From: Rugalucina vietnamica
Taxonomy: Eukaryota; Mollusca; Bivalvia; Lucinida; Lucinidae
NCBI GenBank assembly: GCA_964017185.1
Contig: OZ024870.1
Location: 34,984,139-35,048,138, forward strand
Direction: 5' to 3'
Length of the DNA: 64,000 nucleotides
Shown here: positions 11,243 through 23,036 of the stretch, one piece after another
How positions within the stretch are numbered: the stretch's first letter is position 1
Layout of the letters: the number at the start of each line of letters is the position of its first letter
Translations under genes and position numbers: made by a program
The notes under the pieces: generated by a model
What the model was told of the DNA's origin: nothing
What the model saw: only the letters and a program-made list of their open reading frames with translations
Database searches by the model: none

Positions 11243-12323
11243 ATGTCTTAAATAGCAATTCAGAGTCTTGTATTGTTTTCACTTTGTGCTTTAATTTTTA
11301 TCAATATTCAAAAATCTTTGGAAAATTGTGTTGCACCTCTTTATATGGTTTAACTAGAGAAGAGTTCAGAATTCAGAAAACCCATTTTCTTAACCACCTT
11401 TGATAACAAAATTCAAATAAGACTTATCAAAGTTCTAAATGTTTTAATTAAGCTTTCTGAATAATATGACTAAATCAGACAAATTGTTTGTAAAGTAGGT
11501 ATATGCTAACAAAGAGGGCATGAACTTAATAAAAGTAATTTCTCAAACATCCACTGCATGAATGGGGCTAATAAAAGCTGCAAAAATTAATAGACCTGTA
11601 TAACTGGGTACATGAATATACATAATTATAGCTCAATATCTAATTTTCATAAATGAATATTCATCATATTGGTGAGTTTGCTACAGTATTGGGTATAGAG
11701 GATGATGGTTCTGTTGGGATCTGATGGGTTAAATCATTTCAGGGATATTGTCACTAGTTTTACACTGTGTTTAACTTACAGCTAGGTCACCCACCCACCT
11801 CTTGGACTTGGGAAATGATGATTAGGGTCTTTTTTGTTTTTGTTGCTTAGGATATAAGACAGGGGAAGCTTTTTTTTCTCGTGTTTGTTTCTTTCCGTCA
11901 ATGTTTTACTGACTTTTATGTGAAAAAGCTACATGTATTTGATAAATTATAATCAGTCAATGCAAAAACAGTATGACAGTTTTATATTAAGAAGTTATAT
12001 AAGCTCTTGACACAAAATCATATTGTGCAAATAGAGACAGTGACCACCACAGCATTGTTTCATTTTTGAATATATAATTACATGTAATTATTAATAATAT
12101 TTATTTGATACATTTTTCATAAATTTAAGCAAAGTGTTAGCTTATTGCAAAACATTTGCATTTATCCAAAATAAGCCTTGATTTCATGAGATATGTTTTC
12201 CATTCTCTTATTAGACTGATGAGGTAATGTATAATGTGGACTGCTTGCAGCCTGGTCTAATTCTCTGCCCAGTATTATCAGGAGAAATGATAGTGTGCAT
12301 AATTTAGATGTTTTGATTGAAAT
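11243..12323. other. Intron, no feature recognised
   Basis: AT-rich. A ATGAATATTCAT motif near 11650 is like those in the 28.7-32.7 kb palindrome, but it is isolated. Confidence 0.4.
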
Positions 12324-12558
12324 GAGCCGCATCGTTAGAAAACCGGATTTTTGCCTTAGCCAAAACAAAGGTGCAGATCAGCTTTGCAGTCACTGCGAAT
12401 CTGATCAGCGCCTTTGTATTCACTACTCGGATAGTACAATTCCTCTTCTAGTTCAATCCAAAATTTCAGTCGTCTAGCTTTCTTCTGTGACTGTACAGGC
12501 TGGTTTGTGTTGGACCTGGTTGAAAATCCCGAAGACCGGTTTTCTAGCGAAGTGGCTC
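12324..12558 (-). mobile_element. Family A foldback, copy 7
   Basis: Full-length with the ACCGG terminal variant. AAAT flanks both ends. Confidence 0.88.
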
Positions 12559-13609
12559 AAATATGATTTGCCTGAAATTGGCACAAACAGGTGTTGTGAT
12601 TGTTTGTGAGACATGATGATTGAGGAAGAAATGGTTAGTTAGTCTTTAATTATGCACTTTATCATTTCATCTGTACCTAACTTGAAATGGGGCTGTTACC
12701 AAAACCTTATTGTTTCTAAGGAAGCTACCTTCAATGTTTTTCAACTGTGTTTGCGCTTTATATGTTTAAGAATTTGTTTGAGTTTCAGAATGTGCTAAAT
12801 TTTAAAACAGAGAATGATGGCTCAGTGCCTCAGACTCTTGACCAAGAGATCTATAACTGTGGGGTGTTCTTGATCAAGACCCATTATTTATATGCTTAGT
12901 ACTACTTAAAGGAAAAGGCAATGTTGAAGCACAATGAATCTTTAATGAAGGTACTCACCTCCCTAAACAATATGGTACAAGTTTTATCGAAATAAAATGA
13001 AAATTATGAAAGTTATGTTGGTTTGAATATTCCCTGATTTCTGTTTAAGGAGGCGGCCATCTTGGATATTCATGAGGTTTTATGACGTCATAAAGCCCTA
13101 ATTAAATATGCCTAATCAAGATTAATGAAACACTGTTAATATTTATCTGTTAATATTTTTTTTAATGTTTTCTTCTGGTAGTTTACTATCAATTTCGGTC
13201 ATATTTTGCCATATTAGTATTGAAATATAAAATTTTATATTGTAACAATGTTTTGATTTTTACGGTTTCTAATTAAATATTCAAAATGGCGGTAAAAAGT
13301 CACTTCGTTCCTAAAATATCAAATGTCAATATCTCACTTATTCCTTGACTGATTTAAACAAAATTTGCACCAATATGTTTGCTTTGATTAGATCTTTACT
13401 TTTAAAGGTACTGTTGTTGACTATTGTGTTCCCCTTTAAGTACCATGGAAACAGTGGACTATACCAACTTGACTGAAAAATTGTTGCTTAGCGTAACTTT
13501 GTTATTATTTTTTATCTTGAAGGTAGCTCCCAGTCACAGCTTGTTCAATTTAAACAATGTCCCTTTGATTTCTGAGGAAAGAGCATTTCAGATGCATCAC
13601 ACAAACATA
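12559..13609. other. Intron with degenerate repeat-like sequence
   Basis: Holds CCATCTTGGATATTCATGAG and a TGACGTCA box near 13060-13095, typical of dispersed repeats. I could not delimit an element. Confidence 0.35.
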
Positions 13610-13868
13610 ACCAATTAATACATGTATTGCTTTGTTAACTAGTTGGCAGATTCACAAAGATAACCAGTTAATACATGTATTGCTTTGTTAACTAGTTGGC
13701 AGATTCACAAAGATAACCAGTTAATACATGTATTGCTTTGTTAACTAGTTGGCAGATTCACAAAGATAACCAGTTAATACATGTATTGCTTTGTTAACTA
13801 GTTGGCAGATTCACAAAGATAACCAGTTAATACATGTATTGCTTTGTTAACTAGTTGGCAGATTCATT
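13610..13868 (+). repeat. 53-bp tandem repeat (~4.8 units)
   Basis: The unit runs from GTTGGCAGATTCACAAAGAT through AACCAGTTAATACATGTATT and GCTTTGTTAACTA. The copies are almost identical, implying recent amplification. Confidence 0.95.
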
Positions 13869-13894
13869 TGCTTGTCTATGACGTTCATTTCAAT

Positions 13895-14155
13895 GTTAAC
13901 AACCAGGGGACAGTTGTTAAAAATTAATGACATTGTTAGCGATTCGTCAAAATTTCAAACATGAATATTACAAATACATTGTTATTTTTTGTTGATAAAA
14001 TCTGAGTATCCTTTGCATAGAGGAATTTCACATTTTATCAACAAAAAAATAACAGTGTATTTGCTTATGTAGTGGGCATTTACTTAACGAGTTGAGGTCT
14101 TAAGGACGACGCAAAGCTAACAAAGTTTTGAGCAACTGACCCCAGTTGCTGAATT
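13895..14155. mobile_element. Family L foldback, intact copy
   Basis: The outer arms are CAGTTGTTAAAAATTAATGA... and ...CTAACAAAGTTTTGAGCAAC. The inner hairpin arms are TTATTTTTTGTTGATAAAAT (13982 region) and its inverse near 14035. This copy gives the empty-site sequence CTACATAAGCAAATAC used to read the insertion at 19.4-20.6 kb. Confidence 0.8.
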
Positions 14156-14467
14156 ACTTACGCATAAAAATACATGTACATGTACAGTTTCTTTAAGATA
14201 GTCAGCTAATAGTTTTGCATTACATCACAGACAGTCTGCCACTAACAGATCACTTTGGTTTTCATTGACTTTGTCCTAAAATTGTATGTACAGGTATATA
14301 TATAAAGCATGTTCAGATTCTTAGAATGTCGGATATGAACTTGTTCTGCTAAACATAACTTCATAACTTTCCATTGTGTGACTGACCTTGCATCCACTAA
14401 CAGTAAAAATTGGTCAAACTATGACATGATCATAAGTAGTAGAAGTTTGATAGTAGTTATCTTATTT

Positions 14468-14702
14468 GAGCCGCGTCATGAGAAAACCTGATTTTTGCCT
14501 AAACGAAAACAAAAGGCTCGGATCAGCTTCGCAGTAACTGCGAGGCTGATCAGCGCCTTTGTTTTCGCTTCAGGGATAATACAATTCCTCCTCTACTTAT
14601 ACATAAAATTTCAAATTTCTAGCTTTCTTCTGAGATTGAACAGACCAGTGTGTGTCAGACCTGGTCGGAAACCTGAAGACTGGTTTTCTCGCGTTGCGGC
14701 TC
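14468..14702 (-). mobile_element. Family A foldback, copy 8
   Basis: Full-length with ATTT duplicated at both ends. Core variant TTCGCAGTAACTGCGA. Terminal variant ACCTGATTTTTGCC. Confidence 0.9.
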
Positions 14703-15021
14703 ATTTCTTATGCATCATCATCACATTGTGTAAAATACATGTGATACGTTAAACATGATGAAACAAGAAACTTGCTAGCATAGGCTGCATATTTCGTATT
14801 ATAACATAAAAAGTAATGTTGGCTCGATCAATTAACATTTCTTTTTGCTTTTGTTCATAAACAATAGTGGTAGACATATGATACTTGCAATAAACATTGT
14901 AATCATGTGTATACTTTTAATAAACATGCACCAATAAAATGGGGTTAAAAACTTTACATTTGCACAAACATTTATCATTCTACTAACTATGTACATGTAC
15001 TATTCTGATTCTGCAGAGACC

Positions 15022-17628
15022 TAATGCACCAGTCATTTGTAACCACTGCCTCCCCACCTACGGGGATGGGCGGGGACAGCAACTTTTTACAAAATAAAGC
15101 CCTGCTATAACCCCCGCACTATGGGGACATATGGGAGGTAAAAACACTGCTCTTTTTCCCCCACCCCCGGGGACAGGTAAAAAATTTTGATTGTAGATGT
15201 CAAGAGTCCAAGAGTCGAGAGACTATACAAGGCCTCAAAGACAGTAAAAAAAAATATTTCATCAACAAAAAACATTTACCACTTTTATGTAAATACAATG
15301 CCCTGCAACAGATCTTTGTGCAGTACATCATTTTGTTAAAATTCAGTTGAAGTCGTAATACATGTAAACTGTCTGCATTGATTAATTACACTCAGAGGCA
15401 ATAAGTGAGTTCCCAGAGTGAAAAAATGCAAGATCTTTAGTCATTCTTTGTCAACATAATATAATTTCTATTACTTGAACTCTATCATATTACATACCAT
15501 CATGAGCAATCTTAAAATATTTATATTATTCTTGATGCAAATGGAGTTTGTTGCTAAGCAATTTTACAACACCACATAAAATTGAGCATCAGTCTGCTGT
15601 TTGTGGTTGCCATGGTAACAGTGGGGTGAGATGAAAGGTAAGATATTAGGCGCTAATCTATAAGTGACCTAAAGGTCTTAAAATAATGAAGTTTAAAATG
15701 GCACTAGTTATATGCCTCAGAAATTCTGAGAACACCTTCACTCCCATTGACTCCCATATTAATTTTGTCTTTTTTGCTTGGCAAAAATTTAAAAGGCTGC
15801 AGTTTCTTTTTGACATGTTCAAACTTGTCCAAACATATATTTATGCAAAGGTAAATACATAGTCCTTACTTTCAGTGGTAAATCAACCAGGTGTTAACAT
15901 GTATGTTACCATGGCAACAATTTTAGTTGAACGGGTTAATACCGGTACCCATTTTTCAGTCACGTTTTTAAATTGCCTAGCAACCAGCCAAGAATTTAAG
16001 ATCAAAGTTATGATCAACAAAACATTATTTTCTTTTAGAAATTTTACTTTATAATATAACAAGACAAGAATTGTTTTGCAATATAATTAAAATTCATATT
16101 TCTATCCCCCAAATTCACCTAAAAACTTGCATTTTTTTCACTTTGGGAACTCATTTATGACCACTGAGTGTACATCGATTCAAGGAGGGAATAAGCTCTC
16201 ACTAGGATTTTGAGAACAGGATTCTAAGAATCCGTCACTGGAAAAAAGTTGGAGTCAGAAATGAAAACTTGGAGTCAGAAATGAAAACTAGGAGTTTGAC
16301 CATGAAAATATGCAGTTATACCCTTAATAATATATTTCAAAAACTTTTTTTTTTCAACTAGGATTCCACTGAAAATTTGCTCATGTCCATTTTTTGTTTG
16401 TTTGTTTTTACAAAAGCCAATACTTGTTTTTTTCCAGGTGTAACAAAATTGTTAGAGAATACTGAAGTAGAAGCTGCCAAAATTTATAAATTAAAGTTTT
16501 TATCACACATGAAGGCAATTAAGACCAATACCGATGACAGGAGACTGCTGAATATTCATTACAAAGAAAAATGCTTGTGCTTTAAAGGGATCGATAAAAT
16601 GTCATTAGTTTTCGTGGCCGTAGAAAGGTGTGTGTTTTCTCTTCTTTTCTGCCGATTTCTCATTCAGAAGTTCTTAAAAACAATTGACATTGTGATTCAT
16701 TCTCTCATTCAGAGAATTTTTATGCAAATAGTAGTGGAAACATGTGCAAAAAACGGAAAATTGCACAAGAAAACGATCTCTCTATTGTGTAAATTGTTCC
16801 GTCTCTGTCTATAGCGAATTTTCCTACCAAAATTACGACGAGCATATGACTTATTTCACTGCAGTGTCTTATCGCTAACAATATATTTTAACTACATCAT
16901 GTTTTTCTATCATTCCTATGAACTAACACAAATTTGTGATCAGTGAAAATTGACCTGTCAATCTCCATCAACAAAAACTTGATCGTCAGCTTACTGCGCT
17001 CTGATTGGCTAAGGGCACAATTAGTTCACGCCTACTGCTTCCCCATGTCAGTGGCACGTGTCGGTCACTAGCTTGACCTTTGAACAGTGTCTAGCGGCTA
17101 CGATTCCTTGATCTCTCAGCAGTAGCTTATTTTCTCACCTAATTTATGGAAAATTTTGGACGCGTCGCCAGAAACAAACATGGCGTAATGCGCGAGAATC
17201 CACGGCAGTGAATTTTAGGCGTGCGAAACGCAAAACACGCGTAAAAATACGCCCATATTGGAGTTATCGAGAAGTTACACAGAAGCAGCTGCGGGAATGG
17301 GTATTTTTGTTAAAAATATTGATAGAATTTTCTCACTTTTGTTTTGCATCGAAGCCACCATCTTCTTTGAAATGTCCTCGGGAGATTTCGTCGTTACTGC
17401 TCTGCTAAAAGACGACCATCGCTCCGGTAAAACACGCGTAAAACACTGCTATTTCTCCGGCCCATTCCACGGCTATCGCCCCGCCATTTTGGCGCCAAAT
17501 CACTATCCCAGCACTTACACGGCCCTGCCGGGGCACTCATCAGGTAATAACCCCGCTCATTATCCCGGCCATTCCCCGGCTATCCCCGTAGGTGGGGGGG
17601 CAGTGGTTACAAATGACTGGTGCATAAT
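15022..17628. mobile_element. Probable family C element, 2.6 kb, with matching terminal arms
   Basis: The left end TAATGCACCAGTCATTTGTA + ACCACTGCC and the GC-rich block up to ~15075 are inverted at 17580-17628 with near identity over ~45 bp. The GC-rich CCCCGG blocks inside the ends are repeated. It may instead be two separate elements that each kept one arm. An unrecognised ORF lies inside. Confidence 0.5.
16377..16814 (+). CDS. Unrecognised 145-codon ORF
   Basis: The frame is open from about 16356 and the longest in this intron. A TTTTTTTCCAG acceptor-like site precedes GTAACAAAATTG (16440 region), and GAAAG/GTGTGT could be a donor near 16628. A spliced exon of ~190 nt encoding VTKLLENTEVEAAKIYKLKF and onward is therefore possible. 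No domain is recognised. The C-terminal part of the ORF is hydrophobic and K/F/L-rich, as in chance AT-rich frames. It lies within the family C interval. Confidence 0.25.
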   Translation: MLMSIFCLFVFTKANTCFFPGVTKLLENTEVEAAKIYKLKFLSHMKAIKTNTDDRRLLNIHYKEKCLCFKGIDKMSLVFVAVERCVFSLLFCRFLIQKFLKTIDIVIHSLIQRIFMQIVVETCAKNGKLHKKTISLLCKLFRLCL

Positions 17629-17663
17629 ATATTTAACTAATTGAGACCTGTTTGAGGAGATAT

Positions 17664-17895
17664 GAGCCACAACGCGAGAAAACCTGTCTTCGGGGTTTCT
17701 GACCAGGTCCGACACAAACGGGTCTGTACAGTCTCAGAAATAAGCTAGAAACTCGAGATTTCGCGCATAAGAAGAAGAGGAATTGTAATATCAGTGTAGT
17801 AAAAACAAAGGTGCTGATCTGCTGTGCAGTTACTGCATAGCTGACCGGAGCCTTTGTTTTTGCATTGACAAAATCCAGTTTTCTCATGCATATAC
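17664..17895 (+). mobile_element. Family A foldback, copy 9
   Basis: Terminal variant AACCTGTCTTCGGGGTTTC and core TGTGCAGTTACTGCA. The right end is degraded (CTCATGCATATACC). A second fragment, TTTTCAGTCAGGCAAGACAC at 17905-17943, follows. Confidence 0.8.
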
Positions 17896-18107
17896 CTTTG
17901 CAGGGTTTTCAGTCAGGCAAGACACAAACCAGCCAAGGCAGCTTCACTTAACATTGGATATAGACACCAGTATACAACATGGATTTAGATGGTTGAAAAT
18001 TTTAGGCATTATGGGTATCTGCACAGACGCTTTGTACTTCAGCATAGAACGAAAGGGGCTGAATAAATGAGTTACTTTAAATACTTTAAATGAAACTAAA
18101 ATATTAT

Positions 18108-18341
18108 GAGCCGCCTCGTGGGAAAACCAACAATGTGGTTTCCGACCAGGTCCGACACAAACCGACCTGTACAGTTACGGAAAAGAGCTAGAATCTTGAA
18201 ATTTCGGATTTAAGTAGAAGAGGAATTGTACTATCCGAGTAGCGAAAACAAACGCGCTGATCAGCTTCGCGGTTACCGCGAAGCTGATCTGCGTCTTTGT
18301 TTTTGCCTATGCAGATTGTTGGTTTTCCCATGGGGCGGCTC
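18108..18341 (+). mobile_element. Family A foldback, copy 10
   Basis: Full-length AACAATGTGG subtype with perfect TTCGCGGTTACCGCGAA core. Confidence 0.92.
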
Positions 18342-18670
18342 TTACATTGTTAAATGAAAACCCTAACAGTAAATCTTTAAACTTTCTTTTATATAGCATG
18401 GGGTTACCCTTGTCCAGTTTCTTGGACTGTAGAATAGATTCCCTTTTTATTTTCGCTAGAGTACCATGTTCAATAAGTCTTTCTCCGATGTCCATCTGAT
18501 TGTTGAGTCCCTCAAATTGAAAGGTTATCCATTTAGTTTTGCTTTGGTTGGTATAAGGGTAAAACAAATTTATCAGTTGTAGTAAATGAGTGGGCAAATG
18601 CGATTCAGATTCGGAAAGGGGCAGCAATTTATATAGGAGCTTGTTTAGGGAATACATTCAATCAAGGTAT

Positions 18671-18903
18671 GAGCCGCCTCATGGGAAAACCAACAATCTG
18701 CATAGGCGAAAACAAAGGCGCAGATCAGCTTCGCGGTAACCGCGAAGCTGATCAGCGCCTTTGTTTTCGCTACTCAGATAGTACAATTCCTCTTCAATTT
18801 CTAGCCAAAATTTCAAGTCTCTAGCCTGTTCCAGTGACTGTACAGCCTGATTTGTGTCAGACCTGGTCGGAAACCACATTGTTGGTTTTCCCACGAGGTG
18901 GCT
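18671..18903 (-). mobile_element. Family A foldback, copy 11
   Basis: Full-length, 330 bp from copy 10 in the opposite orientation, so a transcript through both could form a long intermolecular-type duplex. TAT flanks both ends. It ends 278 bp before exon c. Confidence 0.92.
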
Positions 18904-19180
18904 TGTATATTATCCTTGCAGTGCCAGATTTTGCATTATTTAATTTTTTTTCCATGTTTTTCTTAAAACTGATAGTTCCTAGTATACTTGTAGAGTGTTA
19001 TGCTGTTTTTGTATAAGTGAGTTTATAGACCGCCTTTTTTGTATTCAAAGGCATATAATAGTATTGGTCCACACATAGCAATATCTTCACCATTCGTGAC
19101 ACACCCCACTGTTAAATATTATGTAGCTACTTAAAACAGTAACATATATGCTTGCTTAACGATTTCTGTGTATATTGTAG

Positions 19181-19294
19181 AGTGGTAGGCGTAAGATATC
19201 TCAGCCCTACCAGCCATATAACAGGAAAGAGAGATCGTCAGAGCATACATACCAGATGTCAAGATGGACACCATACATTAAAGACATCATGGAG
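19181..19294 (+). CDS. STXBP1: STXBP1/Munc18-1 orthologue, coding exon c
   Basis: The acceptor is TATATTGTAG and the donor is GAG/GTAAAC. The exon has 38 codons, phase 0 on both sides. The first 17 or so residues (SGRRKISQPYQPYNRKE) are a basic variable linker. They are followed by RSSEHTYQMSRWTPYIKDIM, the near-invariant animal Munc18 block (ISEQTYQLSRWTPIIKDIM in vertebrates). A Harbinger-like element starts only 104 bp after the donor. Confidence 0.95.
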
Positions 19295-19315
19295 GTAAAC
19301 ACAAATCACAGGAAA

Positions 19316-19398
19316 ACTGGGGCCAGTTGTTCAAAATTTTGTTACCTTAATGTCATCGTTAAAGACCTCAACTTGTTAAGTAAATGCCGACTACATAA
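19316..19398. mobile_element. Family L foldback, left part
   Basis: GGGGCCAGTTGTTCAAAATT through GACTACATAA matches the inverse of the intact copy at 13.9-14.15 kb. The element resumes at 20644 after the Harbinger-like insertion. Confidence 0.8.
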
Positions 19399-20643
19399 GG
19401 GCTATTCCAGTTGAACATAGGTACCCCGGGAAGACGGCACTTTAATAAACTTCTATCGTAGGGTCCTTCGTTGGTTAAAATACTTCTGTACGTGGTGGGA
19501 GTTGGAGAAAAATTGCTTCTATAGGAGGTGGGGTATTTTTTCGTGTTGAAAATTGGTTCTAAGGTGTAAAATTCAATGCAATACATAGAAGCAAATTGAA
19601 CAGACTAAAAACCTTTCGTTCGCCCGATCCGACTTCGATTTTTTCCTGTGAGAGTGCATTGTTGCTGACAGGTAGCGCTTCACGCACTGACCTGTCGCTG
19701 TTGGCCAATGGGATCTGGGAAATTCATGCGGGATGCCCCAGCTTTCTTCGTGTGTCGTCTGTAGCCAAAATCGGCTATATCCCACAATTCAAAGCTTCAA
19801 ATGCGAGAGATCAAGATGAGGTATCGTCTGATCTCGCGAGAATGGTGAGAGTGCTCTCGATCACGTTCGTGCTGGTGACGTGTGCAAAAAAAACTTGTCA
19901 GCGATCGAGGTTGTTTTTTGGCATTTTAAGCCTAGAAAAGGCATTTGAACCGGGATTTTGGTCAGAAATCACAATTACAGACCTGTTGAAAGCTAAAATG
20001 GCGGCTCATTGATGAATTTAATGATGTTTAGACACAAAACGTAGCGATATACCGACTTGTATCGCTCTCCCAAAGCAAGTATTAGCTTTTTGGAAAATGC
20101 AACATAGTGTTTTTTGAAGCCTGAAAAGTGGCGAAAAAGCGATATTTTTGCAAAAAAAAAAATCTCAGTGGCACAAGTTGTTAAAAAAAAAATAAATCTC
20201 AGTATGATAACGGTTAAAAGTGACGTTACACATATAATTAATTGGATATAGCCCATTGTTGAAAATAGGCACAATAATCATGAAAACTGATGAGATTCAA
20301 ACAAGCTTCCTTGTCCACATGGCTTGCTGATCAGGATGATAAAATGAAGATATATTTTTAAAAAATAGGTATTCAATCTTTATTATTATAGTGAGAACAT
20401 TGTTTTAATGACTTCACAATACAGTTCCGTAAAACAGCAATACAAAAATTTACTTCTGTTCCTAAAAAAATCCCTCTTAATTTACTTCTATCTGTATTAA
20501 ATTTTGCTTCTGTAGGAGGGTGTTTTATTGAAATGAATGGTTCTGTAGGTGGCTCAGTCAAGATGAAATTCACTTCTATAGGTGGAGGGTCAAAATTCAA
20601 AGTGCCTTCTTCCCCCCGTACTTATGTTTTACTGGAATAGCCC
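19399..20643. mobile_element. PIF/Harbinger-like non-autonomous element (1245 bp)
   Basis: TIRs start GGGCTATTCCAGT and extend with mismatches through ...GGCACTTT. An ACTTCTATAGG-like motif recurs subterminally on both sides. TAA is duplicated at 19396-19398 and 20644-20646, and removing the insert restores the CTACATAAGCAAATA of the intact family L copy. A 3-bp TWA duplication with GGG-starting TIRs is the PIF/Harbinger pattern. The internal 138-codon frame (19596-20012, +) has no recognisable transposase or Myb motif, so the element is a deletion derivative or MITE. Confidence 0.85.
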
Positions 20644-20712
20644 TAAGCAAATATGCTGCTATTTTTTGTTGAAAAAATGTGAGAATCCTTTGCAATGCAA
20701 GGCACTTCTAAT
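20644..20712. mobile_element. Family L foldback, right part, truncated
   Basis: AAGCAAATATGCTGCTATTT + TTTGTTGAAAAAATG continues the L copy interrupted at 19398. It is cut off by family B sequence at about 20710. Confidence 0.75.
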
Positions 20713-20840
20713 GTGTACCCACAATGTATGTTTTGAGCAAAAATATAAAAAAAAAACAAAAACATTTTTTCTGGTGAATGTTTCATTTTCTTCAGCTGAA
20801 AAAAAATGTATGTATATTGCATTGGCAAGTTTTTGTAATG
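20711..20840. mobile_element. Family B foldback, copy 3 (right half only)
   Basis: GTGTACCCACAATGTATGTT + TTGAGCAAAAATA through GGCAAGTTTTTGTAATG is one arm of family B. It lies ~70 bp upstream of exon d. Confidence 0.75.
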
Positions 20841-20908
20841 TTTGTTTTGAGCATGTGTCTCACATTTTGACCAGTTCCACATTTTCGACAAACATATTTT
20901 CATTGTAG

Positions 20909-20997
20909 GAAGCAGTTGAGGAGAAGCTGAGTACCAGGCAGTTCCCTTTCTTGTCTGGTGGGGCAGCACCAAGGACTGGGTACAGACCTCCAATCAG
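20909..20997 (+). CDS. STXBP1: STXBP1/Munc18-1 orthologue, coding exon d
   Basis: The acceptor is TTCATTGTAG and the donor is ATCAG/GTGAG. The 89-nt exon starts in phase 0 and ends with two bases of a serine codon completed by the next exon. It encodes EAVEEKLSTRQFPFLSGG and then a short APRTGYRPPI linker. It corresponds to the EDTIEDKL...YPYIS region of vertebrate Munc18-1. The acceptor region lies just downstream of a truncated family B foldback, and the next intron is 17.6 kb because of the composite element it carries. Confidence 0.93.
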
Positions 20998-21247
20998 GTG
21001 AGAACTAACAGAGAAATTTCAAGAGTATGAAAAGATTAGCCTGAGCTAGCAGGACAGGTGTATATTAGACTGCTCCCTCCCTTAGGCCTACATTGGTCTT
21101 CATTCAGTCATGTTAATAAATTTAATTTGACTACACCTAAAAAGTACTGCAATATTTTGGCATGCTTTTTATTTGAAAGATGTGAATACATTTCCTAATG
21201 TAGAATGAATAAGAATTTGCAATATGCATCTAATGCATTGCATTTTA

Positions 21248-21446
21248 GAGCCACTGCATAAGAAAACCAACAAAATGCTTGGGCCAAAACAAAGGCGCAG
21301 ATCAGCTTTGCGGTAACCGCGAAGCTGATCAGCGCCTTTGTTTTCGCTACACGTTACCCTATTCTACTTAAATACAAAATTTCAATCTTCTGTGACTGTA
21401 CAGCCCGGTTTGTGTCAGACCTGGTCGGAACCCACATGTGAAGGCT
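21248..21446 (-). mobile_element. Family A foldback, copy 12 (right end truncated)
   Basis: The core and left end are intact. After GACCTGGTCGGAACCCACAT the terminal ~30 bp are degraded. Confidence 0.82.
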
Positions 21447-21705
21447 TATTTCCTATTGTAGAATAAAAATGTACAATATGCAACTATGAAAGCATTGTAT
21501 ATTGATTTGCTTCATTGCTTAGATTCATATATTGTCCACAATGCTTAGAGAAAACACATCATAAACTTTTGTGACATAGCATTTATCACCCTCTGTACCC
21601 TTGATACAATCAATTACCTTACGTCGGAGACTGATACAACTAGACGCGGCGCGTGGCGGAAGATGGAGTCAGGTGAGTTGATGATTATTTTAATTTTACA
21701 GGCAT

Positions 21706-21924
21706 TTATGCGGGGGAGTTTGGGTCAAGAGTTGGCAGAGAAATAAAGTGTACATACCTCTGTTTGTTTGCCATCAACAGTATTCTAAACAACATCTCCT
21801 TGCCACAGAAACAATAGTTTTCTCGGCGGAAAATTCCACCATGGTCACGAAAAATGATTGCATTTGCTAATTTCTCCAATCTTTCGTCACCTATTGACAC
21901 TTTTAACGTTTCAATATAGACCAA
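21706..21924 (-). CDS. Conserved ORF in left TIR of the 13.5-kb element
   Basis: Encodes a 72-residue frame with IGDERLEKLANAIIFRDHGG, then IFRRENYCFCGKEMLFRILL and MANKQ. The same frame occurs in the right TIR (34714-34947) with only a few amino-acid changes. CAAACAGAG/GTATGT near the end of the coding similarity looks like a splice donor, so this may be a captured host exon. I do not recognise the domain. TIR identity alone could also explain the conservation. Confidence 0.35.
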   Translation of the reverse strand: MVYIETLKVSIGDERLEKLANAIIFRDHGGIFRRENYCFCGKEMLFRILLMANKQRYVHFISLPTLDPNSPA

Positions 21925-23036
21925 AAAACATTCTTTGTTACATACTTGCAGAAAACAATAATGAAGTCAAGCTGGTTTGTTCACAATATGGTGTTGAACA
22001 CACACAGGGTAGATCGATTAGGATACAACTAACCTATATGAGTCAGTTACCTCGATACAACTCACGTATAAGACTTTTGGATAGAAAATGATGCTCCTTA
22101 CGTCGGAGAATAGAGCAAAAAATGATACTAGCAGGGCGGATATGTGAATGGATTGTGCACTATTTGATAAAAGCATGAAACTTGGCACAGGGGTAGATTT
22201 ATAATTATAAAAATTTTTGAGGGTCAGTGCCACGTAAAATTTTTCCTATGACGGCCGCCATCTTGAATTTCAAAATGGTGGCTTTTTGTATTAAGCGCTT
22301 ATATAGATGGATGTCAGTTTGCAGTACTGCTTTCTTTTGAAGTATTTAAAAGCCATTGTAACTATCATAAACATTTCAAGATATCTTATTATGCATGTAA
22401 ACTCCTAAATTTTCCAAGATGGTGGCTATTTTTCAAGATGGCCGCCACTTTTATCTGCAGAAAATCAAGATAGCATGATATTAACAATTCAAGGTAACAA
22501 ATATATAGATTTAGAATTGTAAAATGTTTTCAAGTATCGAACATGTCACAAATACAAGTTAAATGTGATTTATAATTGGTATATTGAATTTAACTGATCA
22601 AATTGGCATTCAAAATGGCTACCAAAGAAGTGAAGTACATACGTATATTTTCATTTTGACAATTTTGCAGAGTTTTGTTTTTCAGATGATTTTACTTGAT
22701 ACTTGTGTATGTGTATTTCTGTATCAGCTTATAACAATCACATTCTAAATAATACATTCAAGTGTGGTATTCAAGATGGCTGCCAAATTGAAGCGCCCTA
22801 AATCTGAACTGTGCCATTCACAATATTTGCTATCATACAATTTAAATGCTATGTATTTGAAATCTGCCACAGATAAGTCAGTCGTGCCAGGAACTCCTTA
22901 AATGTGGACGCAAAAAGGGCTACAAGCAGAATTGTACTTGACAGAAAGCGGGTCTGAGATGTACTGGACTTTGTTTCTGTCGTGGGGACTGTAGGAGAGA
23001 TTGAATTGTGATCTATATAGCGTGACAGAGCACTGG

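Noticed and set aside
19596..20012. 138-codon ORF as a Harbinger transposase or Myb-like protein
   Set aside because: No recognisable catalytic or DNA-binding motif, and composition looks non-coding.
20582..20993. 108- and 116-codon ORFs around exon d
   Set aside because: They overlap a Harbinger end, a family B half and the true exon d on the + strand in another frame.
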